Part shown: positions 1 to 9,320 of the stretch, in pieces | Numbering within the stretch: the first letter of the stretch is position 1 | How the letters are laid out: each line of letters opens with the position of its first letter | From: an uncultured Oscillospiraceae bacterium | GTDB lineage: Bacteria > Bacillota > Clostridia > Oscillospirales > Oscillospiraceae | DNA: 34,898 nucleotides | Assembly: GCA_944387035.1 (NCBI GenBank) | Contig: CALXDJ010000020.1 | Location: 1 to 34,898, forward strand | Reading direction: 5' to 3' | Notes under the pieces: model-generated | Seen by the model: the letters and a program-made list of their open reading frames with translations, nothing else | The model's database searches: none | Told to the model about the DNA's origin: nothing | Translations under genes and position numbers: made by a program

Positions 1-540
1 ACCATGGGCCCCAAGATCACCGTGGACTGCGCCACGCTGATGAACAAGGGCCTGGAGGTCATCGAGGCCATGCGGCTTTACCGGCTGCCTTTGGAGCAGG
101 TGGACGTGGTGATCCACCGCCAGAGCATCGTCCACTCCCTGGTGGAGTACCGGGACGGGGCGGTGCTGGCTCAGCTGGGCACGCCGGATATGCGTCTGCC
201 CATCCGGTATGCCATGACCTATCCCAACCGGGCGGAAAGCCCCGCGGAGCCGCTGGATCTGCTGCACTGTCCGCCGCTGACCTTTGCCGCACCGGACCGG
301 GAGACCTTTACCTGTCTGGCCCTGGCGGAGGACGCGGCCCGGGAGGGCGGCACGGCCTGCGCCATCCTCAACGGTGCCAATGAGGAGGCCGTGGGACTGT
401 TTTTGCAGGACCGCATCGGCTTCCATGACATTGCCCGGCTGGTGCGCCGGGCACGGGAAGAGGTGGCGGTCACCGCTGCTCCCACCCTGGAGGATATTCT
501 GGAGGCGGACCAGGCGGCCCGGCAAAGCGTGCTTCGGTAA
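1..540 (+). CDS. dxr: 1-deoxy-D-xylulose 5-phosphate reductoisomerase, C-terminal part (5' end outside window)
   Basis: This is the last ~180 residues of DXR (IspC), the NADPH-dependent enzyme that turns DXP into MEP in the non-mevalonate isoprenoid pathway. The frame is open to the left edge, so the gene begins upstream of the window. The visible part starts at the family motif MGPKITVDCATLMNKGLE and continues with VIHRQSIVHSLVEYRDGA and a C-terminal helical domain (ILNGANEEAV), as in DXR proteins. It is followed after 24 bases by the RseP-like protease and then by ispG; the order dxr-rseP-ispG is common in Clostridia and usually follows uppS and cdsA. Identification is by motif recognition and is firm. 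The catalytic and NADPH-binding N-terminal half cannot be checked here. Confidence 0.95.
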   Translation, partial: TMGPKITVDCATLMNKGLEVIEAMRLYRLPLEQVDVVIHRQSIVHSLVEYRDGAVLAQLGTPDMRLPIRYAMTYPNRAESPAEPLDLLHCPPLTFAAPDRETFTCLALAEDAAREGGTACAILNGANEEAVGLFLQDRIGFHDIARLVRRAREEVAVTAAPTLEDILEADQAARQSVLR

Positions 541-564
541 GCGTTTTTTTAGGAGTTTTACAGC

Positions 565-1629
565 ATGAAACTAGTCTTTATCCTGGCAGCAATCGCAATT
601 TTTGGACTGCTGGTCACGGTGCATGAGCTGGGCCATTTCCTGGCGGCAAAGCTGTGCGGCGTGCGGGTCAATGAGTTTTCCATCGGCATGGGCCCGCTGA
701 TCTGGCAGAAGGAGAAAGGAGATACCCAGTATTCCATCCGGGCGCTGCCCATCGGCGGGTACTGTGCCATGGAAGGGGAGGACGAGGACACCGGTGCGGA
801 GGATTCCTTCGTTCAGCAGGGTTTTTGGAAGAAATTCCTCATTCTGGTGGCGGGGTCCTTCATGAACTTCCTCACCGGTGTGGTGATTTTGCTGTGCCTG
901 TACGCCGGTGTGACGGAGATCTACACGGATGAGATCATCGGTACCGCGCCGGAGTTTACCCAGACCGGAGAGAATGGTTTCCAGGCCGGGGACCAGATTT
1001 ACAAGGTCAACGGCTATCGGACCTATGTCCAGGGAGAGGCCAAGATGTTTCTGGACTACGCCGGGGACACGGCCGATATTGAGGTGGTGCGGGACGGCAC
1101 CCATATCCTGTTGGAGGATCTGCCCCGGAGCACCTTCACCAGCGCTGACGGCTCCACCTATACGGGCTTCGGCATCTATGTGGGTGTCGGCGTCCAGGAG
1201 GCGACCCTGGCCAAAAAATTGCAGTACACGTGGTATACGGCGCTGGATTTCGTGCAGCTGGTGCGCTTCAGCCTGGTGCAGCTCTTTACCGGAGGAGCCG
1301 GACTGGATGATATCAGCGGGCCGGTGGGGATTGTCTCGACCATGACCCAGGTAGGCAGCGAAGCGGAGACGGCTTCCGATGCCTGGAGCCAGATTTTCTA
1401 TTTTGCGGCGCTGCTGGCGGTGAACCTGGCAGTGATGAACCTGCTGCCGTTCCCGGCCCTGGACGGCGGCCGGGTGTTTTTCCTGCTGGTGGACGCGGTG
1501 GCCATGCTGCTGGTGGGGAAAAAGGTCCCGGAGCGGTATCAAATAGCGGTGAATATGGCCGGATTTGCGATTCTGATGGGCTTCATGCTGCTGATCACCT
1601 TCCAGGATGTGTTCCGGCTGATACGATAG
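565..1629 (+). CDS. rseP: RseP/RasP-type site-2 protease (intramembrane zinc metalloprotease)
   Basis: Membrane-embedded M50 metalloprotease that cleaves transmembrane substrates, such as anti-sigma factors and leftover signal peptides, inside the lipid bilayer. The 354-residue protein begins with a hydrophobic segment carrying the zinc motif HELGH at residues 20-24. A PDZ domain follows at roughly residues 120-200. The second metal-binding motif, NLLPFPALDGGR, lies near residues 292-303, followed by a last transmembrane segment. Length and order fit the family. The ATG is preceded by TAGGAG. It lies between dxr and ispG, only seven bases before the longest ispG reading frame, and is probably co-transcribed with both. 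The family is certain; which anti-sigma factor or other substrate it cuts in this organism cannot be read from the sequence. Confidence 0.95.
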   Translation: MKLVFILAAIAIFGLLVTVHELGHFLAAKLCGVRVNEFSIGMGPLIWQKEKGDTQYSIRALPIGGYCAMEGEDEDTGAEDSFVQQGFWKKFLILVAGSFMNFLTGVVILLCLYAGVTEIYTDEIIGTAPEFTQTGENGFQAGDQIYKVNGYRTYVQGEAKMFLDYAGDTADIEVVRDGTHILLEDLPRSTFTSADGSTYTGFGIYVGVGVQEATLAKKLQYTWYTALDFVQLVRFSLVQLFTGGAGLDDISGPVGIVSTMTQVGSEAETASDAWSQIFYFAALLAVNLAVMNLLPFPALDGGRVFFLLVDAVAMLLVGKKVPERYQIAVNMAGFAILMGFMLLITFQDVFRLIR

Positions 1630-1642
1630 GAGGACGATGACC

Positions 1643-2680
1643 ATGACCAAGCGGTTGATGGTAGGGACCGTGGCGGTGGGCGGCGGTGCGCCGGTGTCCA
1701 TCCAGTCCATGTGCAATACAAAGACAGACGATGTGGCTGCCACTGTAGCTCAGATCCATGCCCTGGAGGCAGCTGGATGCGAGATCATCCGGGTGGCGAT
1801 TCCAGACCAGGCGGCTGCGGAGGCGGTGGACCGGATCAAGGAGCAGATCTCCATTCCGCTCATCGCCGACATCCATTTCAATTACAAGTACGCCCTGGAG
1901 GTGGCCCGGCGGGGCATCGACGCCATCCGCATCAACCCCGGCAACATCGGGGGAGAGGAGAAGGTCAAGGCCGTGGCGGACATCTGCCGCCAGAAGGGCA
2001 TCCCCATCCGCATCGGTGTCAACGGCGGCTCACTGGAAAAGGAGCTGCGGGCCAAGTACGGCGGCGTCACGGCGGAGGCTTTGGTAGAGAGCGCCATGGG
2101 CCATGTGGCCTTGCTCAACCGGTTTGACTTTGACGATATCTGCATCTCCGTCAAATGCTCCGACGTGCCGTTGACCATGGCGGCCTACCGCCTGCTCCAC
2201 GAGCGGACGGACTACCCGCTGCATCTGGGCGTCACAGAGGCGGGCACGCCCTCCATGGGCATGGTGAAATCCGCCATGGGCATCGGAGGCCTGCTGTGCC
2301 TGGGCATCGGCGACACCATCCGGGTTACGCTGACCGCCGATCCTGTCGAGGAGATCTATGCCGCCAAGAAGATTTTGAAGGCGGCGGGACTGCGCAAGGA
2401 GGGCGTGAACCTCATTGCCTGTCCCACCTGCGGCCGCACACGCATCGACCTCATCCCCATTGCCGAGGAAGTGGAGCGGCGGCTGATGAACTGCGAGAAA
2501 AACATCACCGTAGCGGTGATGGGCTGCGCCGTCAACGGCCCCGGTGAGGCCGCCGCGGCGGATATCGGCATTGCCGGCGGCAAGGGCGAGGGATTGCTGT
2601 TCCGCAAAGGAGAAATCCTTTACAAGATGCCCCAGGAGCGGCTGGTAGATGCCCTGATGGAAGAAATCGACAAGCTATAA
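1643..2680 (+). CDS. ispG: 4-hydroxy-3-methylbut-2-en-1-yl diphosphate synthase (flavodoxin type)
   Basis: IspG/GcpE is the iron-sulfur enzyme that converts MEcPP to HMBPP, the penultimate step of the MEP isoprenoid pathway. The protein opens with the typical MVGTVAVGGGAPVSIQSM segment and a TIM-barrel region. It ends with the cluster ligands in LIACPTCGRTR and VMGCAVNGPGEA (three cysteines). Two ATGs, at 1637 and 1643, are in frame. AGGAGG at 1628-1633 is nine bases before the second and only three before the first, so 1643 is chosen (345 residues, normal for the family). With dxr upstream, the window carries two enzymes of the same pathway separated by rseP. The gene is followed by a hairpin and then polC. 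Confidence 0.96.
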   Translation: MTKRLMVGTVAVGGGAPVSIQSMCNTKTDDVAATVAQIHALEAAGCEIIRVAIPDQAAAEAVDRIKEQISIPLIADIHFNYKYALEVARRGIDAIRINPGNIGGEEKVKAVADICRQKGIPIRIGVNGGSLEKELRAKYGGVTAEALVESAMGHVALLNRFDFDDICISVKCSDVPLTMAAYRLLHERTDYPLHLGVTEAGTPSMGMVKSAMGIGGLLCLGIGDTIRVTLTADPVEEIYAAKKILKAAGLRKEGVNLIACPTCGRTRIDLIPIAEEVERRLMNCEKNITVAVMGCAVNGPGEAAAADIGIAGGKGEGLLFRKGEILYKMPQERLVDALMEEIDKL

Positions 2681-2701
2681 GCCCCATTGTCCGGGAAGTT
2701 C

Positions 2702-2731
2702 CGCCGCCAGGTCCTGTGAGACCTGGCGGCG
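2702..2731 (+). other. GC-rich hairpin between ispG and polC
   Basis: Perfect 12-bp inverted repeat (2702-2713 with 2720-2731, core CCGCCAGGTC / GACCTGGCGG) with a six-base loop. No run of T follows, so it is not a classic intrinsic terminator on either strand. It may attenuate read-through or protect the ispG 3' end. Confidence 0.6.
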
Positions 2732-2777
2732 CGCTGCCCGGTACGGATTTTGTGAGAAGTTGAAGTGAGAGGAACCC

Positions 2778-5700
2778 ATGTCGAGAGATATCCCGTTTTT
2801 TGAAATGTTCACGGAGCTGCGGCTGTCGGCTCCGCTGCGGCTGAAGCTGGCAGGGGCGGAGCTGACCGGTGCGTGCATCGATCAGACCGCCATGACCATC
2901 ACCGTGCATCTGCGGGTGCGGATGCCTCTGTCCCCGGAGGATGAGGAGCAGATCCGCCAGAGTTTGTGCGCGGTGTATGGCTTTACCAAGGCGGAGATGG
3001 ACGTCACCTGTGTCGAGCAGCCTGCCGCCAAGGGCGCCGCACCGGCATCTTCGTCCTCTGCGCCCAGCGGGAAGGGAAGCGGCAAGCCCTCCGGAAAGGT
3101 CCTGATGGGCAACCCCATCAAGACCAAGCCCGTTCCCATGAAGATGCTGGATCTGAAGATGGGCAACGCCACGGTGGCCGGAAAGGTGTTCGCCTTTGAG
3201 TGCCGGGAGACCCGGCGGCCTGGCATGTGGCGATTGAGCTTTGATATGACGGATTATACCAACTCCGTCACGGTCCATAAAAATCTTACGGCCAAGGAGG
3301 CCCAGGCCCTGGAGAGTGCCATCAAGCCCGGCATGTGGCTTTTGGTCCAGGGAAAGATGGAGCCCACCTGGGACGGCAAGGATATCCAGCTCAACCCCTA
3401 CCACATCCAGGTGACGGAGCACGCTCAGCGGCAGGACACGGCTCCGGAAAAGCGGGTGGAGCTGCACCTGCACACCAAGATGAGCAACATGGACGCCCTG
3501 ACGGACACCAAGGAGGCCATCCAGACCGCCATCCGCTGGGGACATCCGGCCATTGCCATTACAGACCACGGTGTGGCCCAGTCCTTCCCGGACGCCTGGC
3601 ACGCCGCCGGAGACAAGATCAAGATCCTCTATGGCGTGGAGGGGTACTTCGTCAACAACGTGGACGACCGGGTGGTGGTCCACGGCAAGGACGATTGTCC
3701 TCTGGACGGGGAGTTCGTCTGCTTCGATATTGAGACCACGGGCCTCAAGGTGGACCGGGAGGCCATCACGGAGATCGGTGCCGTGGTGCTGCGGGGCGGT
3801 GAGATCTGTGAGCGGTTCCAGACCTTCGTCAATCCCAACCGCCGCCTGACGCCGGAGATCATCGGCCTGACGGGCATCACCGACGAGATGCTCAAGGACG
3901 CGCCGCAGCTCAAAGAGGCGCTGACAGCATTTTTGCAGTTCGTAGACGGGCGGCCTCTGGCGGCTCACAACGCGGAGTTTGATATCGGCTTTATCCGGGA
4001 GGGCTGCCGGAAGGTGGGGCTGGAGTTCCGTCCCACGTACGTCGACTCTCTGATTCTGGCCCAGAACCTGCTGCCGGGACTGGGCAAGTACAAGCTGGAT
4101 ATTGTGGCCGAGCATCTGGACCTGCCGGCCTTCAACCACCACCGGGCCAGCGACGATGCGGCCACGGTGGGCTATATGCTCATTCCCTTCTGGAAGATGC
4201 TCCATGAGCGGGGGATTCATACCCTGCAGGCGGTCAATCCCGAGATGGAAAAGCTCCGCCCCCAGGGCAGCAAGACCAATCGCTTCCCCAAGCACATCAT
4301 CCTGCTGGCCCGGAACAAGGTGGGATTGAAGAATCTCTATCAGATGATTTCGGCCTCCAACCTCAAGTACTTCAAGCGGGTGCCCATCATTCCCAAGAGT
4401 TTGCTGCGGGAACATCGGGAGGGCATCATCGTGGGTGCGGCCTGCGAGGCGGGCGAGCTGTTCCGGGCGATTGCGGACCACAAGGACTGGGAGGAGCTCA
4501 AGCGCATCGCGGACTTCTACGACTATCTGGAGATCCAGCCCCTGTGCAACAACGCCTTCATGCTCCGCAACGGCGACGTGCAGTCCGAGGAGGACCTGCG
4601 GGAGCTCAACCGCACCGTGGTGCGGCTGGGAGAGGAGCTGGGCAAGCCGGTGTGTGCCACCGGCGACGTCCACTTCCTGGAGCCGGAGGATGAGGTGTAC
4701 CGGCACATCCTGCTGGCGTCCAAGAAATTCCCCGACGCCAATGAACCGCTGCCCATCTATTTCAAAACCACCGATGAGATGCTCAAAGAGTTTGCTTATC
4801 TGGGTAAGGAGAAGGCCTATGAGGTGGTGGTGACCAACACCCGTCTGGTGGCCGATCAGATCGAGAATTTCGAACTGCTGCCGGCGGAGCTGTTCCCGCC
4901 GCGTCTGGCCAACTCCGAGGAGGAGCTCAACCGTCTGGTGTGGGAGAAGGTTCACCGGCTCTACGGCGAGGACCCGCCCAAGCTGATTGTGGACCGCCTC
5001 AACGTGGAGCTGGGCGGCATTCTGGGCAAGTATGACGTGGTGTACATGTCCGCCCAGAAGCTGGTGCAGCGGAGCCTGGAAAACGGCTACCTGGTGGGCT
5101 CCCGTGGTTCCGTGGGCTCGTCTCTAGTGGCGTACATGTCCGGCATTACGGAGGTGAACTCCCTGCCGCCTCACTACCGCTGCCCCAAGTGTAAGAACAG
5201 CGAGTTCATTCTGGACGGGTCCTACGGCTGCGGCGCGGACATGCCGGACAAGGTCTGTCCCGCCTGCGGCACGCCGTACATCAAGGACGGCTTCGATATC
5301 CCCTTTGAGACCTTCCTGGGCTTCGGCGGCGGCAAGGTGCCGGATATCGATCTGAACTTCTCCGGCGAGTATCAGGCCCGGGCCCACCGCCACGCCATTG
5401 AGATGTTCGGCGAGACCCAGGTGTTCCGGGCGGGCACCATCGGTACCCTGGCGGAAAAGACGGCCTACGGCTTTGTCAAAAAGTACCTGGAGGAAAACGG
5501 CATCGTGGCAGGCCGGGCGGAGGAAAACCGTCTGACTCAGGGCTGTGTGGGTGTGCGCCGGACCACGGGCCAGCACCCCGGCGGTCTGGTGGTCGTGCCC
5601 GACGACAAGGACATGGAGGATTTCTGCCCGGTGCAGCATCCGGCGGATGCCGACGACTCCGACACCATTACCACCCATTTTGAATACCACTCCATGGAAG

Positions 5701-6773
5701 CCAACATCCTGAAGCTGGACATGCTGGGACACGATGACCCCACCATGGTCCGCATGATGCAGGACCTCACCGGAGTGGACCCGCACTCCATTCCCCTGGA
5801 CGATCCGGACACCATGTCCATCTTCACCTCCAGCAAAGTGCTGGGCTATGAGAACGACGACCTGCTGGGCCCCACCGGAGCCGTGGCCATTCCGGAGTTC
5901 AATACCCGCTTCACCCGGCAGATGCTGGTGGACACCCAGCCCAAGGACTTCAACACCCTGGTGCGTCTGTCCGGCTTCTCCCACGGAACGGATGTGTGGC
6001 TGGGCAACGCCCGGGACCTGATCGTCAGCGGTACCGCTACGGTTCTGGAGACCGTGGGCTGCCGTGACGATATCATGCTCTATCTCATCTCCAAGGGCTT
6101 GGACCCCAAAATGAGCTTCAAGATCATGGAGAAGGTCCGTAAGGGCAAGGTAAAAAAGGGCGGCTTCGACGAGGGCTGGGTGGAGGCCATGGAGGCCCAC
6201 GACGTGCCCGCGTGGTACATTGAGTCTCTGGCCAAGATCGGCTACCTGTTCCCCAAGGCCCACGCCGTGGCCTACGTCATGATGGCCTTCCGCATTGCCT
6301 GGTACAAGGTCCATGAGCCTCTGGCATTCTACGCCACGTTCTTCTCCGTCCGGGCCAAGGCCTTTGACGCGGAGTTCTGCTGCGCGGGCAAGGATGCCGT
6401 CAAGCGCAAGATCCGGGAGATTGAGAACAACAAGGACGCCACCGCCGTGGAGCAGTCCATGATGACCACGCTGGAGGTGTGCTATGAGTTCTACCTCCGG
6501 GGCTTCCATTTCGATACCATCAACATCTATGAGTCCGACGCCACCAAGTTCAAGGTGACGGAAGGCGGACTGCTGCCGCCGTTTACCTCCGTCCACGGTC
6601 TGGGCGAGGCAGCGGCGCTGGACACGGTAGAAAAGCGCAAGGGCAAGACCTTCGTCTCCATCGAGGAGTTTGCCCTTTGCTGCAACAAGCTCTCCAAGAC
6701 CCATATCGAGCAGCTCAAGGCTCTGGGTGCCTTCGCCGGTATGGCGGAGAGCAGTCAGCTGACCTTATTCTGA
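2778..6773 (+). CDS. polC: DNA polymerase III alpha subunit, PolC type (with 3'-5' proofreading exonuclease)
   Basis: Main replicative polymerase of low-GC Gram-positives. The 1331-residue order is a short N-terminal region (1-110, with a Ser/Gly/Pro-rich stretch at 85-108), an OB-fold (~120-215), and a PHP domain beginning HLHTKMSNMDA at 230. The PHP is interrupted by a DEDD exonuclease whose first motif DIETTG is at 317-322. A zinc-binding insertion (CPKC near 801, CPACG near 827) and the polymerase core with VPDIDLNFSGEYQ near 854 follow. The N-terminal part is about 100 residues shorter than in Bacillus subtilis PolC, a visible difference but not one that removes catalytic motifs. The ATG follows a GAGAGG site. 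The gene ends just before a strong terminator. The lagging-strand partner DnaE is encoded 17 kb downstream in the same window. Confidence 0.97.
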   Translation: MSRDIPFFEMFTELRLSAPLRLKLAGAELTGACIDQTAMTITVHLRVRMPLSPEDEEQIRQSLCAVYGFTKAEMDVTCVEQPAAKGAAPASSSSAPSGKGSGKPSGKVLMGNPIKTKPVPMKMLDLKMGNATVAGKVFAFECRETRRPGMWRLSFDMTDYTNSVTVHKNLTAKEAQALESAIKPGMWLLVQGKMEPTWDGKDIQLNPYHIQVTEHAQRQDTAPEKRVELHLHTKMSNMDALTDTKEAIQTAIRWGHPAIAITDHGVAQSFPDAWHAAGDKIKILYGVEGYFVNNVDDRVVVHGKDDCPLDGEFVCFDIETTGLKVDREAITEIGAVVLRGGEICERFQTFVNPNRRLTPEIIGLTGITDEMLKDAPQLKEALTAFLQFVDGRPLAAHNAEFDIGFIREGCRKVGLEFRPTYVDSLILAQNLLPGLGKYKLDIVAEHLDLPAFNHHRASDDAATVGYMLIPFWKMLHERGIHTLQAVNPEMEKLRPQGSKTNRFPKHIILLARNKVGLKNLYQMISASNLKYFKRVPIIPKSLLREHREGIIVGAACEAGELFRAIADHKDWEELKRIADFYDYLEIQPLCNNAFMLRNGDVQSEEDLRELNRTVVRLGEELGKPVCATGDVHFLEPEDEVYRHILLASKKFPDANEPLPIYFKTTDEMLKEFAYLGKEKAYEVVVTNTRLVADQIENFELLPAELFPPRLANSEEELNRLVWEKVHRLYGEDPPKLIVDRLNVELGGILGKYDVVYMSAQKLVQRSLENGYLVGSRGSVGSSLVAYMSGITEVNSLPPHYRCPKCKNSEFILDGSYGCGADMPDKVCPACGTPYIKDGFDIPFETFLGFGGGKVPDIDLNFSGEYQARAHRHAIEMFGETQVFRAGTIGTLAEKTAYGFVKKYLEENGIVAGRAEENRLTQGCVGVRRTTGQHPGGLVVVPDDKDMEDFCPVQHPADADDSDTITTHFEYHSMEANILKLDMLGHDDPTMVRMMQDLTGVDPHSIPLDDPDTMSIFTSSKVLGYENDDLLGPTGAVAIPEFNTRFTRQMLVDTQPKDFNTLVRLSGFSHGTDVWLGNARDLIVSGTATVLETVGCRDDIMLYLISKGLDPKMSFKIMEKVRKGKVKKGGFDEGWVEAMEAHDVPAWYIESLAKIGYLFPKAHAVAYVMMAFRIAWYKVHEPLAFYATFFSVRAKAFDAEFCCAGKDAVKRKIREIENNKDATAVEQSMMTTLEVCYEFYLRGFHFDTINIYESDATKFKVTEGGLLPPFTSVHGLGEAAALDTVEKRKGKTFVSIEEFALCCNKLSKTHIEQLKALGAFAGMAESSQLTLF

Positions 6774-6780
6774 TGACGAA

Positions 6781-6815
6781 AAAAGGACGCGAAAGCATTG
6801 CTTTCGCGTCCTTTT
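6781..6815. terminator. bidirectional intrinsic terminator between polC and the thioesterase gene
   Basis: Near-perfect inverted repeat with the sequence AAAAGGACGCGAAAGC, a three-base ATT loop and its complement, flanked by A4 and T4. It can stop transcription of polC on the plus strand and of the convergent thioesterase/pot genes on the minus strand. Confidence 0.92.
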
Positions 6816-6837
6816 GATTGCCCGGCAGGGGAGGGGA

Positions 6838-7233
6838 TCAGCCCTCCAGCTTGGCGTTGCACTTGGTCAAGAAGCGGTCGTTGTCGATGATGGCCCGGGA
6901 GTGGGTGCCCTGGCCGATGGTGCCCTTTTCGTCCCAGGCCTTGACCTTGAAGTCCACGATCTTGCCGTTTTCAGACACGGCATAGATCTCGGCCTCGGCC
7001 CAGACCTTCATGCCCACCGGGGTGGGGGCCTCGTGGGAGATGTCCAGGTGAATGCCCACGCTGCCCTGGCTGTCGGTGAGATAGTTCTGCAGGGCGGTCA
7101 TGGCGGCGTTTTCCATCATGGCGGCCATGAAGGGGGTGCCGAACACCGGCAGGGCGCCGGAGCCGATCTGTGCGGCGGTCAGTTCCTGGGTGACGGTCTG
7201 CTCCAGGCGGCATTTGGTTCCAATGAGAATCAT
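6838..7233 (-). CDS. hotdog-fold thioesterase, FlK-like family
   Basis: Small 131-residue hotdog-fold protein of the group that contains fluoroacetyl-CoA thioesterase FlK. The likely catalytic region is visible: a Thr and Glu in the segment FGTPFMAAMMENAAM, and a conserved His in HLDISHEAPTPVGM. These are the positions used by FlK for acyl-CoA hydrolysis. Members in gut Clostridia are usually annotated only as thioesterase, and the natural acyl-CoA substrate is unknown. The ATG is preceded by AAGGAGGA at the right spacing (7241-7248). It lies downstream of potD with a hairpin between, and converges on polC at a shared terminator. The family call is firm; the specific substrate is not determinable. 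Confidence 0.85.
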   Translation of the reverse strand: MILIGTKCRLEQTVTQELTAAQIGSGALPVFGTPFMAAMMENAAMTALQNYLTDSQGSVGIHLDISHEAPTPVGMKVWAEAEIYAVSENGKIVDFKVKAWDEKGTIGQGTHSRAIIDNDRFLTKCNAKLEG

Positions 7234-7268
7234 GGGAAAGTCCTCCTTGTCATCAAGTCTGATTGAGA

Positions 7269-7295
7269 ACAGCGCCGGAATGGTTCCGGCGCTGT
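7269..7295 (-). terminator. hairpin after potD (probable weak terminator)
   Basis: Perfect 12-bp stem (ACAGCGCCGGAA with its complement) around a three-base loop, 19 bases past the potD stop codon. In the minus orientation the stem is followed by TTCTC rather than a long T run, so termination may be partial and the thioesterase gene may receive read-through. Confidence 0.6.
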
Positions 7296-7313
7296 CAAAG
7301 CTGCAGGGCAGGA

Positions 7314-8390
7314 TCAGATGCCCAGCTGGGTCCAGAGATCGTTATAAAGGGTGAGGATGTCGGCGGGCAGGTTCTCATAGAGGGTGCAGCGGTCCAGGAC
7401 CTCCTGGGGCGCGGCCATGATCTCATAGAGGCCCATGTCCAAAGGCTCGCCGTAGGTCTCCTCATAGTAGGCGGGGTAGGATTCCAGTGCTTCCTTGTTG
7501 GGAGAGGCGTACCAGATATAGTCCATGTTGGCCAGGTTGGATTCCGTGGAGGCAATGAAGTTGATCCACTCCTCGGCCTCATCCTTGTGCTGGGCGTCCT
7601 TGAGCACGCACATGGCATCCACGAACCAGTTGCTGCCCTCCTCGGGCACCACGAAGGCCAGGTCCGGATTGCTCTCCCGCATGGTCAGATAGTCGCCGGC
7701 GTAGTACATGGCGATGGCAGCGTTGCCGCCTTCCATCTTGTTGAAGATCTCGTCCATGACGAAGGCCTGATAGACGCCCTTGTTCTTGGCGTCGGCCAGG
7801 AGCTCATAGGCCTCCTGGATCTGGGCGGTGTCGGTGGTGTTGAGATCGTAGCCCAGGTCCAGCAGGGCAGCGGCCAGGGCATCCCGGGAGTTGCGGATCA
7901 TCAGCACATTGCCGGCGTACTTCTCGTCGAACATGGCGTCCCAGCTGGTGATGGGCTCATCCACCATGGTGGTGTTGTAAATGATGCCCACGGTGCCCCA
8001 GGTGTAGGGAACGGTGTACTTGTTCTCGGGGTCGAAGCTCAGGCCCTTATAGGCGTCGTCGATGAGGGCGTAGTTGGGGATGTTGTCGTAGTTGAGCTCG
8101 GCCAGCATTCCCTCGTCAATGAGGCGGGCGATCATATAGTCGGAGGGGACAATGACGTCGAAGTCACCGGCGCCGGTTTTGAGCAGGGAATAGAGGGCCT
8201 CGTTGCTCTCGGCGGTCTGGTAGTTGACTTTGATGCCGGTTTCGTCCTCGAACTGATAAATCAGGCTGTCGTCAATGTATTCGCCCCAGCTGCACACGTT
8301 GACCACGCGCTCTTCCTCGGAGCTGCCGCCGCAGGCGGAGAGGGTCAGGACGGTTGTCAGGATCATGGCAAGGGCAAGCATCTTTTTCAA
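7314..8390 (-). CDS. potD: spermidine/putrescine ABC transporter, substrate-binding lipoprotein
   Basis: Periplasmic-type binding protein that captures polyamines outside the membrane and passes them to PotBC. The 358-residue protein starts with a lipoprotein signal peptide ending in the lipobox LSAC (cysteine 20) and a GGSSEEE spacer. PotD-type segments follow: WGEYIDDSLIYQFEDETGIK, DFDVIVPSDYM, and YTVPYTWGTVGIIYN. The start is TTG at 8388-8390, because GGAGGA (around 8398-8404) sits eight bases upstream and no ATG is well placed; the ATG at codon 4 would be too far from this site. It is the last gene of potABCD, 60 bases after potC. A clear match to PotD/PotF; whether spermidine or putrescine is preferred cannot be told. 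Confidence 0.94.
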   Translation of the reverse strand: MKKMLALAMILTTVLTLSACGGSSEEERVVNVCSWGEYIDDSLIYQFEDETGIKVNYQTAESNEALYSLLKTGAGDFDVIVPSDYMIARLIDEGMLAELNYDNIPNYALIDDAYKGLSFDPENKYTVPYTWGTVGIIYNTTMVDEPITSWDAMFDEKYAGNVLMIRNSRDALAAALLDLGYDLNTTDTAQIQEAYELLADAKNKGVYQAFVMDEIFNKMEGGNAAIAMYYAGDYLTMRESNPDLAFVVPEEGSNWFVDAMCVLKDAQHKDEAEEWINFIASTESNLANMDYIWYASPNKEALESYPAYYEETYGEPLDMGLYEIMAAPQEVLDRCTLYENLPADILTLYNDLWTQLGI

Positions 8391-8450
8391 TGGATCATTC
8401 CTCCAGTTTCAAATAAAAATGTTCTATCTCAAAGCCGCAGGGCCGTGGGA

Positions 8451-9320
8451 TCAGGCATGGAGCCGGTGGGCATTCCGGCGTTCCTGCCGGGCCTCCCGGA
8501 TATTGACGATGGCCAGCAGCACCAGCACCGTGACGAACAGCAGCGTGGACACGGCGTTGATCTCGGGGCTCACCCGCTTTTTGGTCATGCCGTAGATGGT
8601 CATGGCCAGGGTGGAGGCGGAGGAGCCGGCGGTGAAGTAGCTGATGACGAAGTCGTCAATGCTCATGGTAAAGGCGGTGAGCGCGCCGGAAATGATGCCG
8701 GGCTTGATCTCCGGGATGATGACCTTCCAGAAGGCCTGCATCCAGGTGCAGCCCAGATCCTGAGCGGCGTCCACCAGGTTTTTGTCCATCTGCCGGAGCT
8801 TGGGGCCCACAGAGAGGATCACATAGGGAATATTGAAGCACACATGGGCGATGAGCAGCGTGCCGAAGCCCATGGTCAGCCGGGTGGGCAGCTGGATAAC
8901 GCCCTGCAGACTGTTGAACCAGACCGCAAAGTCACCCCAGAAGTTGAAAAACGCCACAAAGAACAGGCACAGAGACACGCCGGTGACGATGTCGGCATTC
9001 ATCATGGGGATGTTGTTGACGGTCATCAGCGGGTCCCGGATGCGCCGGCGCATGGAGTAAAAGCCGATGGCGGCAAAGGTGCCGGCCACGGTGGCGATGA
9101 TGGTTGAGAGCAGGGAGATCAAAAGCGTAGTATAGACGCTTTGCATGATCAGCCGGTCCCGGAAGAGCTTTTCATACCACTCCAGGGAGAAGCCCTGCCA
9201 GACGGTATTGCTGTTGCCGGCGTTGAAGGAGAAGATGATGAGCAGCACGATGGGTGCGTACAAAAAGACGAACACCAGAGCCATGAACACACGGCTGAGA
9301 AGGGAATTGGACCGTTTCAC
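8451..9320 (-). CDS. potC: spermidine/putrescine ABC transporter permease PotC
   Basis: Inner permease subunit of the polyamine importer. The 289-residue protein has about six hydrophobic segments, the first being SRVFMALVFVFLYAPIVLLI. The ATPase-contact (EAA) loop is recognisable as VDAAQDLGCTWMQAFWKVII. The start codon is GTG; its GTGA overlaps the stop codon of potB by four bases (9317-9320), which implies translational coupling. Both the length and the neighbours (potB upstream, potD downstream) are as expected. The C-terminus is arginine-rich, a usual ending for this subunit. Confidence 0.93.
   Translation of the reverse strand: MKRSNSLLSRVFMALVFVFLYAPIVLLIIFSFNAGNSNTVWQGFSLEWYEKLFRDRLIMQSVYTTLLISLLSTIIATVAGTFAAIGFYSMRRRIRDPLMTVNNIPMMNADIVTGVSLCLFFVAFFNFWGDFAVWFNSLQGVIQLPTRLTMGFGTLLIAHVCFNIPYVILSVGPKLRQMDKNLVDAAQDLGCTWMQAFWKVIIPEIKPGIISGALTAFTMSIDDFVISYFTAGSSASTLAMTIYGMTKKRVSPEINAVSTLLFVTVLVLLAIVNIREARQERRNAHRLHA

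Noticed and set aside
2532-4955. 807-codon open frame on the minus strand opposite polC
   Set aside because: It lies opposite a clear PolC coding sequence, has the His/Leu/Val/Gly-rich composition typical of reverse-frame shadow in G+C-rich genes, and has no ribosome site or family motif.
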